Part shown: piece by piece, positions 37,178 through 48,615 of the stretch
How positions within the stretch are numbered: position 1 is the first letter of the stretch
How the letters are laid out: every line of letters begins with the position of its first letter
Origin: Drechmeria coniospora
Taxonomy: Eukaryota > Ascomycota > Sordariomycetes > Hypocreales > Ophiocordycipitaceae
Direction: 5' to 3'
NCBI RefSeq assembly: GCF_001625195.1
Contig: NC_054391.1
Coordinates: 682,001-746,000 of the forward strand
DNA length: 64,000 nucleotides
Position numbers and translations under genes: made by a program
The notes under the pieces: generated by a model
Told to the model about the DNA's origin: nothing
Database searches by the model: none
The model's input: the letters and a program-made list of their open reading frames with translations, nothing else

Positions 37178-37924
37178 ATGTCGGGAGGCTGGAATCCGAT
37201 CACGGGCCGGGATTCGTCCGGATCCCGACCGCCCCTCGCCCCGTACGGAGCGCCTGTTCCGAGCCAAGGCCAGCCGTACATTTACCACACGGGCGGCCCC
37301 GGGTACAACTTGGGCATGGCGCCGCCGTACAACGGCTGGGCCAACGCTACCTACTCGATGCATGCCGTGGGGGCATCGGCGATTCCTGGCGGCACGTACC
37401 TTGGCCAGCAAGGGATGGGAGGCTATCATGCCCAGCACACGTTTGCGTATCAGCCCAACGGCGCGGGCAACATGCTGCCACGGCAGCCGCAGCCGTGGCC
37501 ACGGATCGACCCCGAAATGCCGGCGGCGCAGATGACAAACTCGTCGGGCGGCCTCGGCTGCGAGCCCGGCTACAACTACTTTTTCCCGGCCGAGCACACC
37601 AAGGCGCACGTGTTCAAGTCGTCGCGGCCTCCGTGGCAGCTGCCGGCCAACACGCAGATTCCCTTCATGGCGACGCACATTCCGACCAACACGACGTTTG
37701 CCGAGCTCATGAAGGGGTTCGGATGCACGAACCCCGTGGCCAAGAAGAACAGGGTCGTGGAGATCATTGCGGGCGGCGGAGGCAAGTGGTACAAGGGCAT
37801 GGAGGTCGGCGGCGGAGACAAGGTCAGCCTCACGAAGACGATTGGAGAAGTAGGTTGGGATTCGACGCGAACGGGAGGCGTGTGCGAGAAACCCGTCGTG
37901 TGCTTGTGGTTCTGCAAAGAGTAA
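37178..37924 (+). CDS. Hypothetical conserved fungal protein, Gly/Pro/Tyr-rich N-terminus
   Basis: This is a single-exon protein of 248 residues. Residues 1-130 are rich in Gly, Pro, Tyr and Gln (APYGAPVPSQGQPYIYHTGG, YLGQQGMGGYHAQHTFAYQP) and look disordered. Residues 130-248 are compact: YNYFFPAEHTKAHVFKSSRP, PFMATHIPTNTTFAELMKGFGC, KKNRVVEIIAGGGGKWYKGMEV and SLTKTIGEVGWDSTRTG, ending VVCLWFCKE. The C-terminal half has the look of a small conserved fungal domain, without a function I can name. The open frame continues upstream to 36848, but that part overlaps the exon of the preceding gene in another frame, so ATG 37178 is chosen. Confidence 0.6.
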   Translation: MSGGWNPITGRDSSGSRPPLAPYGAPVPSQGQPYIYHTGGPGYNLGMAPPYNGWANATYSMHAVGASAIPGGTYLGQQGMGGYHAQHTFAYQPNGAGNMLPRQPQPWPRIDPEMPAAQMTNSSGGLGCEPGYNYFFPAEHTKAHVFKSSRPPWQLPANTQIPFMATHIPTNTTFAELMKGFGCTNPVAKKNRVVEIIAGGGGKWYKGMEVGGGDKVSLTKTIGEVGWDSTRTGGVCEKPVVCLWFCKE

Positions 37925-39137
37925 TGCTTGCCATGGGCTGCCGGGGATGAGCGAGGGCGAGCAGGGGCAGCATTTAGATGGGGCCTCCGACCCGGCCGGA
38001 TGCAGATTGTCGGCGTCGATGAAAGGGAAGTAAACATCAGTCTGGATGGCGAACGGGAAGGAGTTGTATCGTCGCTTGTTGGTGTGGACTACTGGAGTGG
38101 GAGGGTGACTTTTACGGTTGGCGATTTGCAAACGATGGGCTCGCAAGGGGACGGCGACTGGCATTTGGCATTTACGGGGGGGCCTTGTGCAGATTCTAGT
38201 GCTTAGCTTGAGAGAATGGTCTCACGATGTCTTTCATTGCATGTCCATTGCGACGACGCATTGTCTCTGAAACAGCGCTGGAACGTTTCAATCCAACAGG
38301 TTGGCTTTGGCTCCGGACGCGGGGGCGACCGTCTGGTGCGGGCCGTATGAAATCACTATACGCTCAAGGTTGGGGACAAGAGCAAAGGTAGACGCCAGCA
38401 TGAGGCGGAAGTGCAGGGGTATCGGACAGCCCTCCGTTGAGACGAACACATGGTTGACGGAGATTTGCGCGCTGGCATGGATGCAGCAGGATCGGACAAC
38501 CAGTGACAGGCAAGATGACGAGGCGACGGAATTCCCGCTGCGAAGGACAGGTTGGGTTATAATTGTTCTAGAAGTTCTTCAGTCATCCCGAAGCATGGGA
38601 CAGCGCCTTTCATGAGAGGTGTGGGTGTCGGTGGATTGGTGTTGGTTGGCAGGCTGATTGCAAGTCGAAGCATTCGGACGACATGAATCCGTCGACAAGT
38701 ATATGTGCTTACGAACGATGATTTATCCCCATTCATGATATGATCCGTGCAGATTACGGTATTTGTCATGAAAGCGAGGCCTCGATGCAATGGCGAGACG
38801 TGCACGTGAATGGAAAGCAGTACACTTCTCCCAACCGCAGGGACGGGGGGACGCACCTTGACGGAATTACGGCGCGGCCGAGAGGAAAGCCCAAGGCCAG
38901 CTCATCACGGTGCCGTCGCAGATGCCGACGTTGCCGCCATGATGCCGAATGATGCGAGAGCTTCTCGAGATGTCGGACCGTCGAGCCATGAGGCTCTCGA
39001 CGGTAGATTTGCGAGCCGAGCACCGCTGCAAGCGAATCCGGGGAAGCGAAACATGCTCATGTGCCGATGCAAACTAGTACAGGTAGTGCAAATGAAGCTG
39101 CATGATTTAGGGTGGGACTGCGACGGGGCAGCGTGTG

Positions 39138-39238
39138 GAGAGGGCAATGGAGGGCGATGGAGGGCGATGGAGGGCGATGGAGGGCGATGGAGGGCGATGG
39201 AGGGCGATGGAGGGCGATGAAGGGCGATGGAGGGGATA
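39138..39238. repeat. 10-bp minisatellite (GGAGGGCGAT)n
   Basis: About nine tandem copies of ATGGAGGGCG/GGAGGGCGAT start near 39148, one with a single base change (GAAGGGCGAT). They are followed by decaying GGAAATGGAGGGG units to about 39300. The unit is not a multiple of three and the region is not coding. Confidence 0.85.
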
Positions 39239-42200
39239 GAGGGGGAAATGGAAGGGGAAATGGAGGGGACAATGGAAGGAGCTGGGGAGGGGATGGGGAG
39301 AGTAAGTAGAAGTGGCGTCCATTGTCCCGTCGGTTGGTCGAGGTCACCTGACGAGCAGCTGCAGGTCACGAGGAAGAAAAGAAAATGAAGAAAAAAGACA
39401 ATTCTCTCTCGCACCAGGCACCAGCGGTTTCTCCAGGTTCGTTCATGTACGTACTGGCAAGTATGTATGCACTTGGTAGAAGTGGATGTAGTTGTCTTTC
39501 GTCGATTCGGTGGGCGCGTCACGCCTCCATCGTCGGGAGCGTGCGGGGCGACTGGCGATCATGACGGAGGCCAGCGGGGCAGACCAGACGGACAGGCCGT
39601 TTCGCGGCCAAGACTAGGGTCAAGATATTGCTCCGTAGATGGTAGTGCGTTGCACAGTGGTGGGCCAAAGGCGTAATTCCCTGGCACGTCACTTTCCCTG
39701 TTGATACCCTGGGGTTTAGCACCTGGTGGGCAATAGGGTCCCATGTCCCCGGACTGGCCGAGGATGATGGAGGGACGGGCAGCTCCCCTCGGACAGCGAG
39801 TGTACCAACCACACTTAAGCAACATGAAATCGCATACGAGGACCTTGCCAGAGATATAGGGACGTACATGTAATCCGCATGCCTACGGTACATGCCATGG
39901 GGTCGGCAAGGTACCAATAGTACTGTGCCAGAGCACAAGTTGGCAGCAGGCACGAGTGGATGCCAATGGGCGCACGGAACGTTTCCCCGTCAGCAACAAG
40001 AAGACAGGCGGCGCTTGATGATGACGGGACATTGGGTGACGGATGAGCCATTTGTTGTCGAGAAACGCAGGCATCGCCTCCTTTCGGACCGCATTCGCAC
40101 TGCTGCCTGTCTCGAGGGTAGGGACGCTATCCCTGACGTTGGTCAGTTCGAGTTCGAAGTTGGGAGCAGGCAAAGGTCATGGTCAGAAGCGACGATCGTC
40201 CGTCGCCATCGCAGGTTGGAGGAAGGATGATGTGAACAGGTCGTTGATTGCAGATCAAGACCAAAAGCAACGTCGAGCGAGTTGAGTGCCGGCATGGTGT
40301 GCATGCATGCAAGTGTGCATGCTGTCTCCGTAGTAGGCGTGCAGATGGATAGATGTGCAGAGTGCACGACCACGGCGGGCTTGGCCATGTCCTCACGAGA
40401 ACCGGCTCACCCGAGACGAGACAACCAATGTCTTGGAGTTTTGTGTTCTCGGCAGCACCGCCGCAAGCAGGCAGCCGGTGGGGGGTGGAGGGCAAAGGGG
40501 TGTTCCTCGTTGCAAAGCGAGCAGAAGGGACGAACATGGCAGAGAAGCGCCGAGGGGAGCAGGATTGCATGCACACCCGCGACGAGACGAGGTATCTGGT
40601 TGCAGGGAATCATGTCTCGGGTCCGTTGAGAGAGTTGCTCGCCGCCTCGTTGCCGAATCCGAGGCCTGACCGTGTTGTCGGAAACGGGCTCACGAGTCGT
40701 TTGTTCGCCCGTGCTCGCACCAGTCCATACGGACGCGCCGTAAGTTTCCAGGACGCTTTGAACAGTGGGCGGCCACGGCCAGGCTGGCCTGGACCGGGAG
40801 TGGAGGGGATGGGGGATCAAAGAAAAATTTGGACGTCCTCGTGCGGACAAGGCATCCTCCGTCCTCGCTCTCGCCTTTGTGCGTGGAGGATCTCACGTGT
40901 GCCTACCGCTCATGGACGTCGTGGCCAACGGTTCGTCATTGCCTGCTGCAGCATGTGGCGAAAAAAAACCTACGAGTAGCAGTCAGCAGGCGTACGGAGC
41001 AGGACGAGGTGTGCGTGCATCCATGGACGACAACGGCATATTGCTGCCATGGTTGACAAGAGATGGCTTGACGCCGTGGCATCGAGACGCATCGGCACCT
41101 TTGCTGGCCACGATGCAGTCGACGACGGAGAAGCGAGCAGCCATTCCACTGCCGTCGGCCATTCCAGCGTCCCTCGACCATCGTGTGGCCGAAGACGCAG
41201 GCTCGGCGTGACCTCGGCCAAGCCGAACGCATCTGAATACAATTCATTCTTGCCATGGTGCAAGGCCTGAGGCACCAGCGACTCGCTCGTCGTCCGTGCG
41301 GGGCGCACACCCTTGCTGCGGGAGGGGCTGCTCCTTCCAGTGGGTGCCGCCTCCATCGGAGGTTAGTGCGATGCTTGGAAGGAACCGTCTGCTGCCAAGT
41401 ACCGCCATCGGCCGGGCGCTAACGAGGGGCGTTGCAGGGGTTCTAGCGGGAGAATGGGCGCCACCGTGGCGAGCGGGAGACGAGCAGGCAGGCAGGAGGG
41501 ACAATATGAGCCATTATTACGGAGTACCGTACATGTACTTACCGTACGTACTTGAAGCAAAGTACTCGTACGGAGTACATGTGCAGTCATAGTACATGAA
41601 TGAAGGTGTCGCGCAGCTACAAGGTGCAGTATTCGCATGTACTCTGTACTCTGTGCATCTATCCTTTGTACCTACGCCGTACCTGTACACCTACAGTACC
41701 TACTCCGTACTCCGTACTTGCACTCCGCACTGCCCGCGGGTACATGTGCATGCGGAGCATCTCGTGCCGAAAGGACGTTGGCATCACGGGAGCCTTCATC
41801 GACGACGAGACCCTCAGGGTAAAAGGGCAAGGAGAGGTACTCACCATGTACATGTACATTTACGCGACACTGATGCGCTCGGACGAGCAGAGACGAGGAG
41901 ACGGTGGTATTGTCGAGCCTCGTGGTCGCTGGTGGCGCCGAGTCGGAGAGGCTGCAGGCGCTTCCTCCGCCATATCAAGGAGGCAGGAGGTGTCGGTGCC
42001 GTCCCTTGGCCTCGTGGTAGGCGCAATTTCGTAGCTGGCAGGTACGAGCCATGACATGCTGGTACATGTTGCTGGTACATGTACGTTTGGTGTTGTGCAT
42101 GTAAGTAGGTACAAGTATGGATACATGCAGATACTGCGCACAACACCACCTTGAACCTACGCCGACATGTACTTGTATGCATGGACGAGTACTACTTCTA

Positions 42201-43834
42201 CATGTATACCTGCATAGTACGTACAGTACCAACTGTACAAGCAGCTCGAGCAGGCGTACAACCCGTACTTGCCTGGTACACGCCGTTCGTACGCCTCCAT
42301 GCTCTGCACGGCAAGAACGCTTCTGCATGCACTTGCATGGATGGCATGGATGGACGGAAGGATGACTGCAACCGTCGGGCGATGACCTGCTTTGAACTTG
42401 CCTCGTCGTTTCCTTTGCAGCGCAGCGCCTGAGGCATGCGTCAGCCGTCGTGAGAAAAAAAATCCGATCCCGAGGCTGAAGCCAGTGAGCCACAGCCGTT
42501 AGCGCATCGGATCCATCTCGGCGCAGGCGACGCCACCGAGCCAGCCAGTGAACGATGGAGGAATTCTGCTGCCTGCTCCTCGCTGTCGGAGCCTGCACCA
42601 ACTACAGGTACTTGCGTTGCTGTGAACATGACAGACCACACTCCACGCTGTCATTTCGACACGGCACGAGGACGACGACGACAAGATCCATGTGCACTCG
42701 CTGATGCTTTCTTACCACCACGAGAGGTACACTGCACCGTCATGATGGGCCGTACCATGAGCAGCAAGCACGCGAGGTGGTGTCGGTGCATTGTCCCGGT
42801 GCCGGCAAAATCCAGCAAAATCCATGCTCCTCGCCACGGAGATGGGCATGGCCATGGGCGAGCTGATTGGCATGGCCATGGGCATTGGGCCCGCGCGGAG
42901 AAGATGGCAAAACGTTCCCCATTCCGCCGTGACGGCAACGGCACCGTCACGTCATGATCGCCCACAGGTACGGGTACGAGTGCGAGCACGAGAAATCACG
43001 GGCGAGTTGAGCACTCGTCGACTCGAAACCCATCTTCTGACCTGGGTGACCATGGAAACGGCAACAGCTTGTGTGTCCTCGAACGAAATAATCGATGCGT
43101 GTACCCGAATACATGCCCCGTCTCCGGCACCCCCCGACAAGCGAGGGAGCCAGCATCTGGTTGTCTTCGGTGCTTGCGGGCGGCACTGGGCAGCGCTGGA
43201 GCGGCGTACCGAGCACCGCATCACCGTCTGCTGCCCGTTGACCTGCGCCGTACTCCTGCACCATACTCCTGCGCATCTTAACGCCGATGTCTCTACCGTT
43301 CGACTGCCTACGGAGTGTCTTGTCCGCGCCATCGCCCACCAGCCCGTCTGTCGTGGAGCGAATGGAGGTGAGGAGAGGCGACGAGGGGGGCGGGAGGGGG
43401 TGGTCCCGGTGGTGGCTACAGCGCCCGAAACGAAACCGGCAAGGCCAAGACGGCGCTGTGGGCTTCCCTCGGGTGCGGGGATACAGTGGACACTGCCGGG
43501 TCGTGGCGCTGTGGCAGCCTGTGTGTCTCACTGGACGGCATCCATGCGTACCCTGGTAAACGTGTGGTGGGGTGGCAAAAGTTGTACGTACCCCGTACCG
43601 AGTAATGTTCCATCCTCGAGCATCCATGATCCACGATGCATCATCCGTGACCCCCAACACCAACACCATCAACACCACCAACGCCCAACGCCAAACACGA
43701 TGCATCCTCCCAGTGCATGTACACTTGCCTGTACACCTACCCGTGCACCCCCGTCAGCTCGCAGATGATGGCCATCGTCGCATCCACATCCGGCCATGGA
43801 CATGCCCACGCCGCCAACCGCGAGCGAGCCCGAG

Positions 43835-44040
43835 CTCGTGCACCCCCCCCTCCTCCTCCTCCTCCTCTAGCCCGATCGTCCTCGTCCTCGACCTCGTACC
43901 TGAGACGAGACGAGGCCAACTCTGCCGTTGCCGTTGCCGTCGTCGTTGCCGTCGTCGTTGCCGTCATCGTTGCCTTGCCTCACCCTGCCTAGCCTACCCT
44001 TCCTCTCCGTCCATCCATTGTTGGTCCCCCCCCCCCCGCT
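43835..44040. repeat. Cluster of simple-sequence repeats
   Basis: This includes a (CTC)n run near 43850, imperfect GTTGCCGTCGTC trinucleotide-type units at 43925-43975, and a homopolymer of 11 C at about 44028-44038. Confidence 0.7.
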
Positions 44041-44401
44041 GGCCATGTGCCATGTGTTTTCGGCCACCCTCTCCGCATCGCTCTCGTCTGCTCTCTTCCC
44101 TGTCCGTTCACGCGTTCGAATGGCTATTGTCTTCCGTTGCCGGACCCATGTGTCTCACCCCCCACGTCCGCTTGCACGTCCCCGTCGACGTCCGCATCCT
44201 TCACGACCTCTAGAAACCCATCCTCCATCCTCCTCGACCGATGCTTTATTATCCTTCCCTCTCCCCCTCCTCCTTGATCTCCTCCACTCGTCTCCTGTCC
44301 TCTCGTGCTGACGCAACGGCAACAATTTGAATCCTTCTTCCTCGCCCCAACCGCCCATTACATCCTAGTCAGGACGAGGCAAACACCGACACGAGCCCTC
44401 C

Positions 44402-46634
44402 ATGACAGACATGTTGTACGTCACCCTTGCCGTGACGTGCCCCGCACCACCTTGCCATCGTCGCAGGCGGCTTGGATGCCGAGCGGAAGCTGACATTGTT
44501 CCTAGTTCGAGTCCCAAGGACCGGGACATGATGGAGGAGCAGGGCGCTACCCACGCCGAGCAGGCCGAGCTCGGCCGGAATCTCCAGGCAAAGTAGGTCC
44601 CGACCCAAGCATCGTCATGGGCGTGCCATGCCTCGTCTCTGACTTGCGGCCCTCAGAATTCGAAATCCCCTCGAGGGCATTCCTCGCGAGCAGCTCATGC
44701 GTGACGTCGAGGCCTTTGCCGAGTACCGGGGCCTGCAGGAGCATGTCGATATCCTCAAGAAGGGTGCCCTCGTCGCCCAGACACCCGGCGATCCGGAATC
44801 CATCGACGGTCCCGAGAAGCTCGACGCCGAAGAGCTCGCCATCCTCGACGTCGAGAAGAACCACAGGTGGCGCCTACCCTGGAAGCTCTACCTCACCATC
44901 GCCACCTGCTCCATCGGCGCCGCCGTCCAGGGCTGGGACCAAACCGGCTCCAACGGCGCCAACATCTTCTTCCCGGCCTACTACGGGCTCGGCGACAGCA
45001 CCCGAGATCTCATCATCATCGGTCTGCTCAACGCCGGCCCCTACATTGGCAGCGCGTGAGTGCCGAAGCTCGCTGAAACTACCTCCCTCCCTCCATCCAT
45101 CCATCCATCCCTCCAGCGACACCGTGTCGGTTCGGGAACTGACAAGCATGGCACGCAGATTCATCGGATGCTGGCTCTCGGATCCCCTCAACAACTACTT
45201 TGGTCGTCGCGGCACCATCTTCTTCTCCGCCCACTTCTGCATCTGGCCCGTCATCGGCTCCGCCTTCTGCCACACCTGGCAGCAGCAGCTGGCTTGCCGC
45301 CTTCTCATGGGCATCGGCATGGGGTCCAAGGCCTCGACGGTGCCCATCTACGCGGCCGAGAACGCGCCCGCGTCCATTCGAGGTGCCCTCGTCATGTCGT
45401 GGCAGATGTGGACCGCCTTTGGCATCCTGCTCGGAACGGCCTTCAACCTGGCCGTCTTCAACGTGCCCAACATCAACTGGCGTCTCATGTTCGGAGCACC
45501 CTTCATCCCCGCCGTTCCCTTGCTCGCCCTCATCTACCTTTGCCCCGAGTCTCCGCGCTGGTACATGAAGAAGAACCGGTACGCCGACGCGTGGAGGTCC
45601 ATGATCGTCCTGCGCAATCACCCCATCCAGGTCGCCCGTGACATCTACTACATCAGCGCCCAGCTCGAGATCGAAAAGGAGCTCGTCGGCAAGTCCAACT
45701 ACGCCACCCGCTTCACCCAGCTCTTCACCATCCCCCGCGTCCGTCGCGCCAACTTGGCCGCCTTTACCGTCATGATCGCCCAGCAGATGTGCGGCATCAA
45801 CATCATCGCCTTCTACTCCACCACCATCTTCAAGCAGGCCGGCATGAGCGACTTCAAGGCCATGATCGGTTCCTTTGGTTTCGGCCTGGTCAACTGGCTC
45901 TTTGCCTTTCCCGCCTTCTGGACCATCGATACTGTAAGTCAAACGTCGCGCCGTCGTGGCTGCCGAGTCCATGGGGCTATGCTGACCTCTTGGCTGCCTC
46001 TCAGTTTGGTCGCCGTAGCTTGCTGCTCTTCACCTTTCCCCAGATGTTCTGGACCCTCCTCGCCGCCGGCCTCTGCACCCTCATGCCGCAAGGCACCCCC
46101 GACAACCCCAACGACGCGAGGACCGGCCTCGTCTGCCTCTTCGTCTTCCTCTTCGGCGCCTTTTACTCGCCCGGCGAGGGCCCCGTGCCCTTTACGTACT
46201 CGGCCGAGGTCTACCCCCTGTCCCACCGCGAGACCGGCATGGGCTTCGCCGTCGCCACCTGTCTCTTCTGGGCCTCTGTCCTCGGAATCACCTTTCCCTT
46301 CCTGCTGGAGAAGCTGCAGACGGTGGGCGCGTTTGGCCTCTATGCCGGCTTCAACGTCGTCGCCTTCATCATGATCTTTCTCTGGGTCCCCGAGACGATG
46401 CAGCGCACGCTCGAGGAGCTCGACTGGGTCTTTGCCGTGCCGACGACGACGTTTATGAAGTACCAGGTCACCCAGACGATTCCCTGGTTCTTCAAAAAGT
46501 ACCTCTTCTTCCAGCGTCACGCCACCAGGGAACCCCTCTACCACTTTGAAAAGGTGGCCCGCGCGGACAAGAGGAGCTCGCCGGGCAACCAGGGCATGAA
46601 CACGTCAACCTCGGACGATGACAAGAAGTACTAG
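44402..46634 (+). CDS. MFS sugar/polyol transporter
   Basis: This is a twelve-helix major facilitator of the sugar-porter family, about 633 residues with a ~100-residue cytoplasmic N-terminus. Exons join across introns at about 44413-44505, 44593-44656, 45056-45158 and 45934-46004; the first coding exon is only 11 nt (MTDI...) and a start at the internal MM (44529) is the alternative. Marks include GWDQTGSNGANIFFP (helix 1), PLNNYFGRRGTIF, RLLMGIGMGSKASTVPIYAAENAP, the PESPRWYMKK loop, QQMCGINIIAFYSTTIF (helix 7), GPVPFTYSAEVYPLSHRETGMG and PETMQRTLEELDWVF. The GRRGT and PETMQRTLEELD motifs and the overall length fit fungal inositol/hexose-type porters. The substrate is unknown. It lies about 12 kb from the aromatic cluster, so a role in it is not supported. 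Confidence 0.87.
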
Positions 46635-47044
46635 CGAGCCGTGCGCGCCTCGATTTTGCCCATGCCCCTTTCTTGTTGGTGATCCTTCTACGCGAAGGTA
46701 TTCGTTGCTCGATACCCTCCCCTGCCCCATTACTTCCTGGCCCTCTACTTCCTGCCCCTTCACTTCCCTACCCGGAGGCGAGCCTGGGCTTTGCTCCGTG
46801 TTCCATTTCATACCATCTTGCCGAGTACAGAATGTTGTTCATATTTGCGCCGGGCCAACCGCCTTCAATGCACTGCACCGTGGATAGCTTGCCAATTGCG
46901 GCATGCTTTCGTTTAGACATGTTCAATTGACGCCTATTCACAAAAAAATGGATGTTTCGATCGATTATCATCTGCCACACGCTTATAAGGGAAGGGTATC
47001 TGAAACGCTCAAGCGGTACGCCTTTATCTCGTTGGAATCCTCCT
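46635..47044. other. Intergenic, convergent 3' regions
   Basis: This is a short space between the 3' ends of the transporter and the zinc-finger gene. CCTGGCCCTCTACTTCCTGCCCCTTCACTTCC near 46735 is pyrimidine-rich. There is no room for an acetyltransferase domain continuing the zinc-finger gene. Confidence 0.5.
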
Positions 47045-47839
47045 CTAGATTCCACCACCCGCCTTCCTCCGTGCCCTCGTCACTACGGCGTGACGCTTTG
47101 AGTGATATTTGACGTCGTCTGGGTAGAGCGGATTCCACACCGTATCGCAGACGCGACACTCGGCAAAGGCGGGTTGCGTGGATATGTTTAGCGTCGTTTG
47201 GATCGACGGAGCCCGCTTCACTTTCGCCGCGTAGTCTGCCTTGCCTTTGGCCGTCTTGACCGTCTCCAAATCAAGACAGGCTTGGTTGGCGAAGGTGTCC
47301 CCCGTCTCTTGTAAGCGACGTTTTCGTTTCGTCCCTTTGTGTTCGTCGTTGCAACCTCTCGCATCGCTTTCGGCGCTCAACTTTCGCTTTCTCGACTCGT
47401 TGCCGTCATTGTCGGTCGTCGTGCTGTCGGGGCCATCGCTCAGTGGAGACGAGGGGGCTCGAAGCCGGAGCAGTCGGGTCTTACGCTTCGTATGGCTCCG
47501 CGATGGTGACCCATGGCCTTTGCTTTCCGCCTTTTCCCTCGACTGTACAGCTTGCTGGCCTGGTGGCGGTACTGGTTGGAAGTAGCCTAGGATCGTCGCG
47601 CGTTTCGAGCCATCCCCAGTTGGCCTCCGGGGCCTTGCCGCGCCCTGTGAACCGACAGCTGCCTCGTCCAACGCCGGATCATTTTTCGACCTCGTGCAGG
47701 CTCTCGCTGTTTCATTCTCCTCGAGCTGCCGTATTCTCTTCGGCATTGGTTCGCCGCCGCGTGGAAAATTCGTCACGGTCCAGGGTTTGCCATAGGTTCG
47801 TAGTGGTTTGTCGCGCTTCCGTGTCAGGTAGTGCGCCAT
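47045..47839 (-). CDS. ESCO/Eco1-type zinc-finger protein lacking the acetyltransferase domain
   Basis: This is a single-exon protein of 264 residues. The start region MAHYLTRKRDKPLRTYGKPW is followed by a basic, disordered middle. SKRATILGYFQPVPP near residue 80 resembles a PCNA-interaction (PIP-box-like) motif as found in cohesin acetyltransferases. Near the C-terminus IQTTLNISTQPAFAECRVCDTVWNPLYPDDVKYHSKRH carries the C2H2 finger of the zf-C2H2_3 family, the zinc finger of ESCO/Eco1. Eco1 normally continues with a ~150-residue acetyltransferase, but here the frame stops 17 residues after the finger and no acetyltransferase exon is visible before the next gene. It is either a stand-alone finger protein, known in annotations of some filamentous fungi, or a truncated Eco1. 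Confidence 0.78.
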   Translation of the reverse strand: MAHYLTRKRDKPLRTYGKPWTVTNFPRGGEPMPKRIRQLEENETARACTRSKNDPALDEAAVGSQGAARPRRPTGDGSKRATILGYFQPVPPPGQQAVQSREKAESKGHGSPSRSHTKRKTRLLRLRAPSSPLSDGPDSTTTDNDGNESRKRKLSAESDARGCNDEHKGTKRKRRLQETGDTFANQACLDLETVKTAKGKADYAAKVKRAPSIQTTLNISTQPAFAECRVCDTVWNPLYPDDVKYHSKRHAVVTRARRKAGGGI

Positions 47840-48615
47840 GCCCGGCTTCGTTCTGCACCGTGGTTAGCCGGATCACCTTGGCAGAAAACTCGTGCTTTTT
47901 TCGTGATTTTCGTACATGGCATAATCCGGCGACGCGGTCATCATGATGCCGTTTGTCTCGGAGGGTGCGAGGTGCGACGCGCGAAACGCGCAGCGAATTT
48001 GGTGCGTTGCAGAGTACAAGGGCTTGTGGATGCAAATAATGGAGACAGCTGAACGACGGAAAATTGCGTGCAATCAAGTGAGGAGGTCATGGAAATGCTT
48101 GCCACGGCATATCGAAACGATGCATGTACGATGTGAGAATGTTTGATGGTGATGATGAATTGGTGCTTGGGTGAGCATCTCTCTCACCAGGAGGCGGCTG
48201 GACGAAGTTGCCCCACAGTGCCAAGAAGTTGCCTTGACGCGACGCGACGCGCCTTGACGCGGTCTCACTTTACGCGACGTCACATGCTCAGCTCCAAAAC
48301 CACCAAAACTGGCCACCATACGGAGTAGTAGTAACCAGGTCCTATTTAATATGTGCACGGAGTACGGAGTACGGAATACGGAGATAGAGTACAGTATTTA
48401 CAGATTACAGTACATGCAGTTGTCACGAATAGGAGTACGTGTGTGTCGCTTCAAGAAATGCGAGACCGACGAAGCCCCGGCATCACTCGTACCAACCGAC
48501 CACCGTTCGTTGCCTGCTTCTTTTTTCGCAAACAAAAAACCCTGATCCAGCAGCATGTTAAGCAGCGGATGCGAGTGGTTGTCATGTGAAGTGAGGCGTC
48601 CACCGAATCAATCGA
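47840..48615. other. Intergenic
   Basis: Positions 48355-48395 hold overlapping TACGGAGTACGGAGTACGG motifs. CGACGCGACGCGCC-type repeats occur near 48237-48256. No coding frame was recognised. Confidence 0.45.

Larger units (their letters stand above)
37925..44401. other. Gene-poor interval of ~6.5 kb, repeat-rich
   Basis: No protein family is recognisable on either strand. The content is patchy: a 10-bp minisatellite at 39138-39238, TACTCCGTA/TACGGAGTA clusters at 41515-41580 and 41690-41730, dense GTACATGTAC-like palindromes at 41840-42240, and a string of simple repeats at 43835-44040 ((CTC)n, GTTGCCGTCGTC units and a run of 11 C). The final 400 bases are C/T-rich and probably the promoter of the transporter. 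Open frames here are Cys/Arg/Ser-rich shadows. Confidence 0.5.

Noticed and set aside
39057..39347. Minus-strand frame encoding IALHRPPSPS repeats
   Set aside because: It is produced by the 10-bp minisatellite; the repeat shifts frame every unit and gives the same peptide in several frames, so it is not a gene.
42791..43768. 325-residue plus-strand open frame and 252-residue minus-strand partner
   Set aside because: Both strands are open over the same GC-rich DNA, with His/Arg/Thr-rich translations typical of non-coding fungal sequence.
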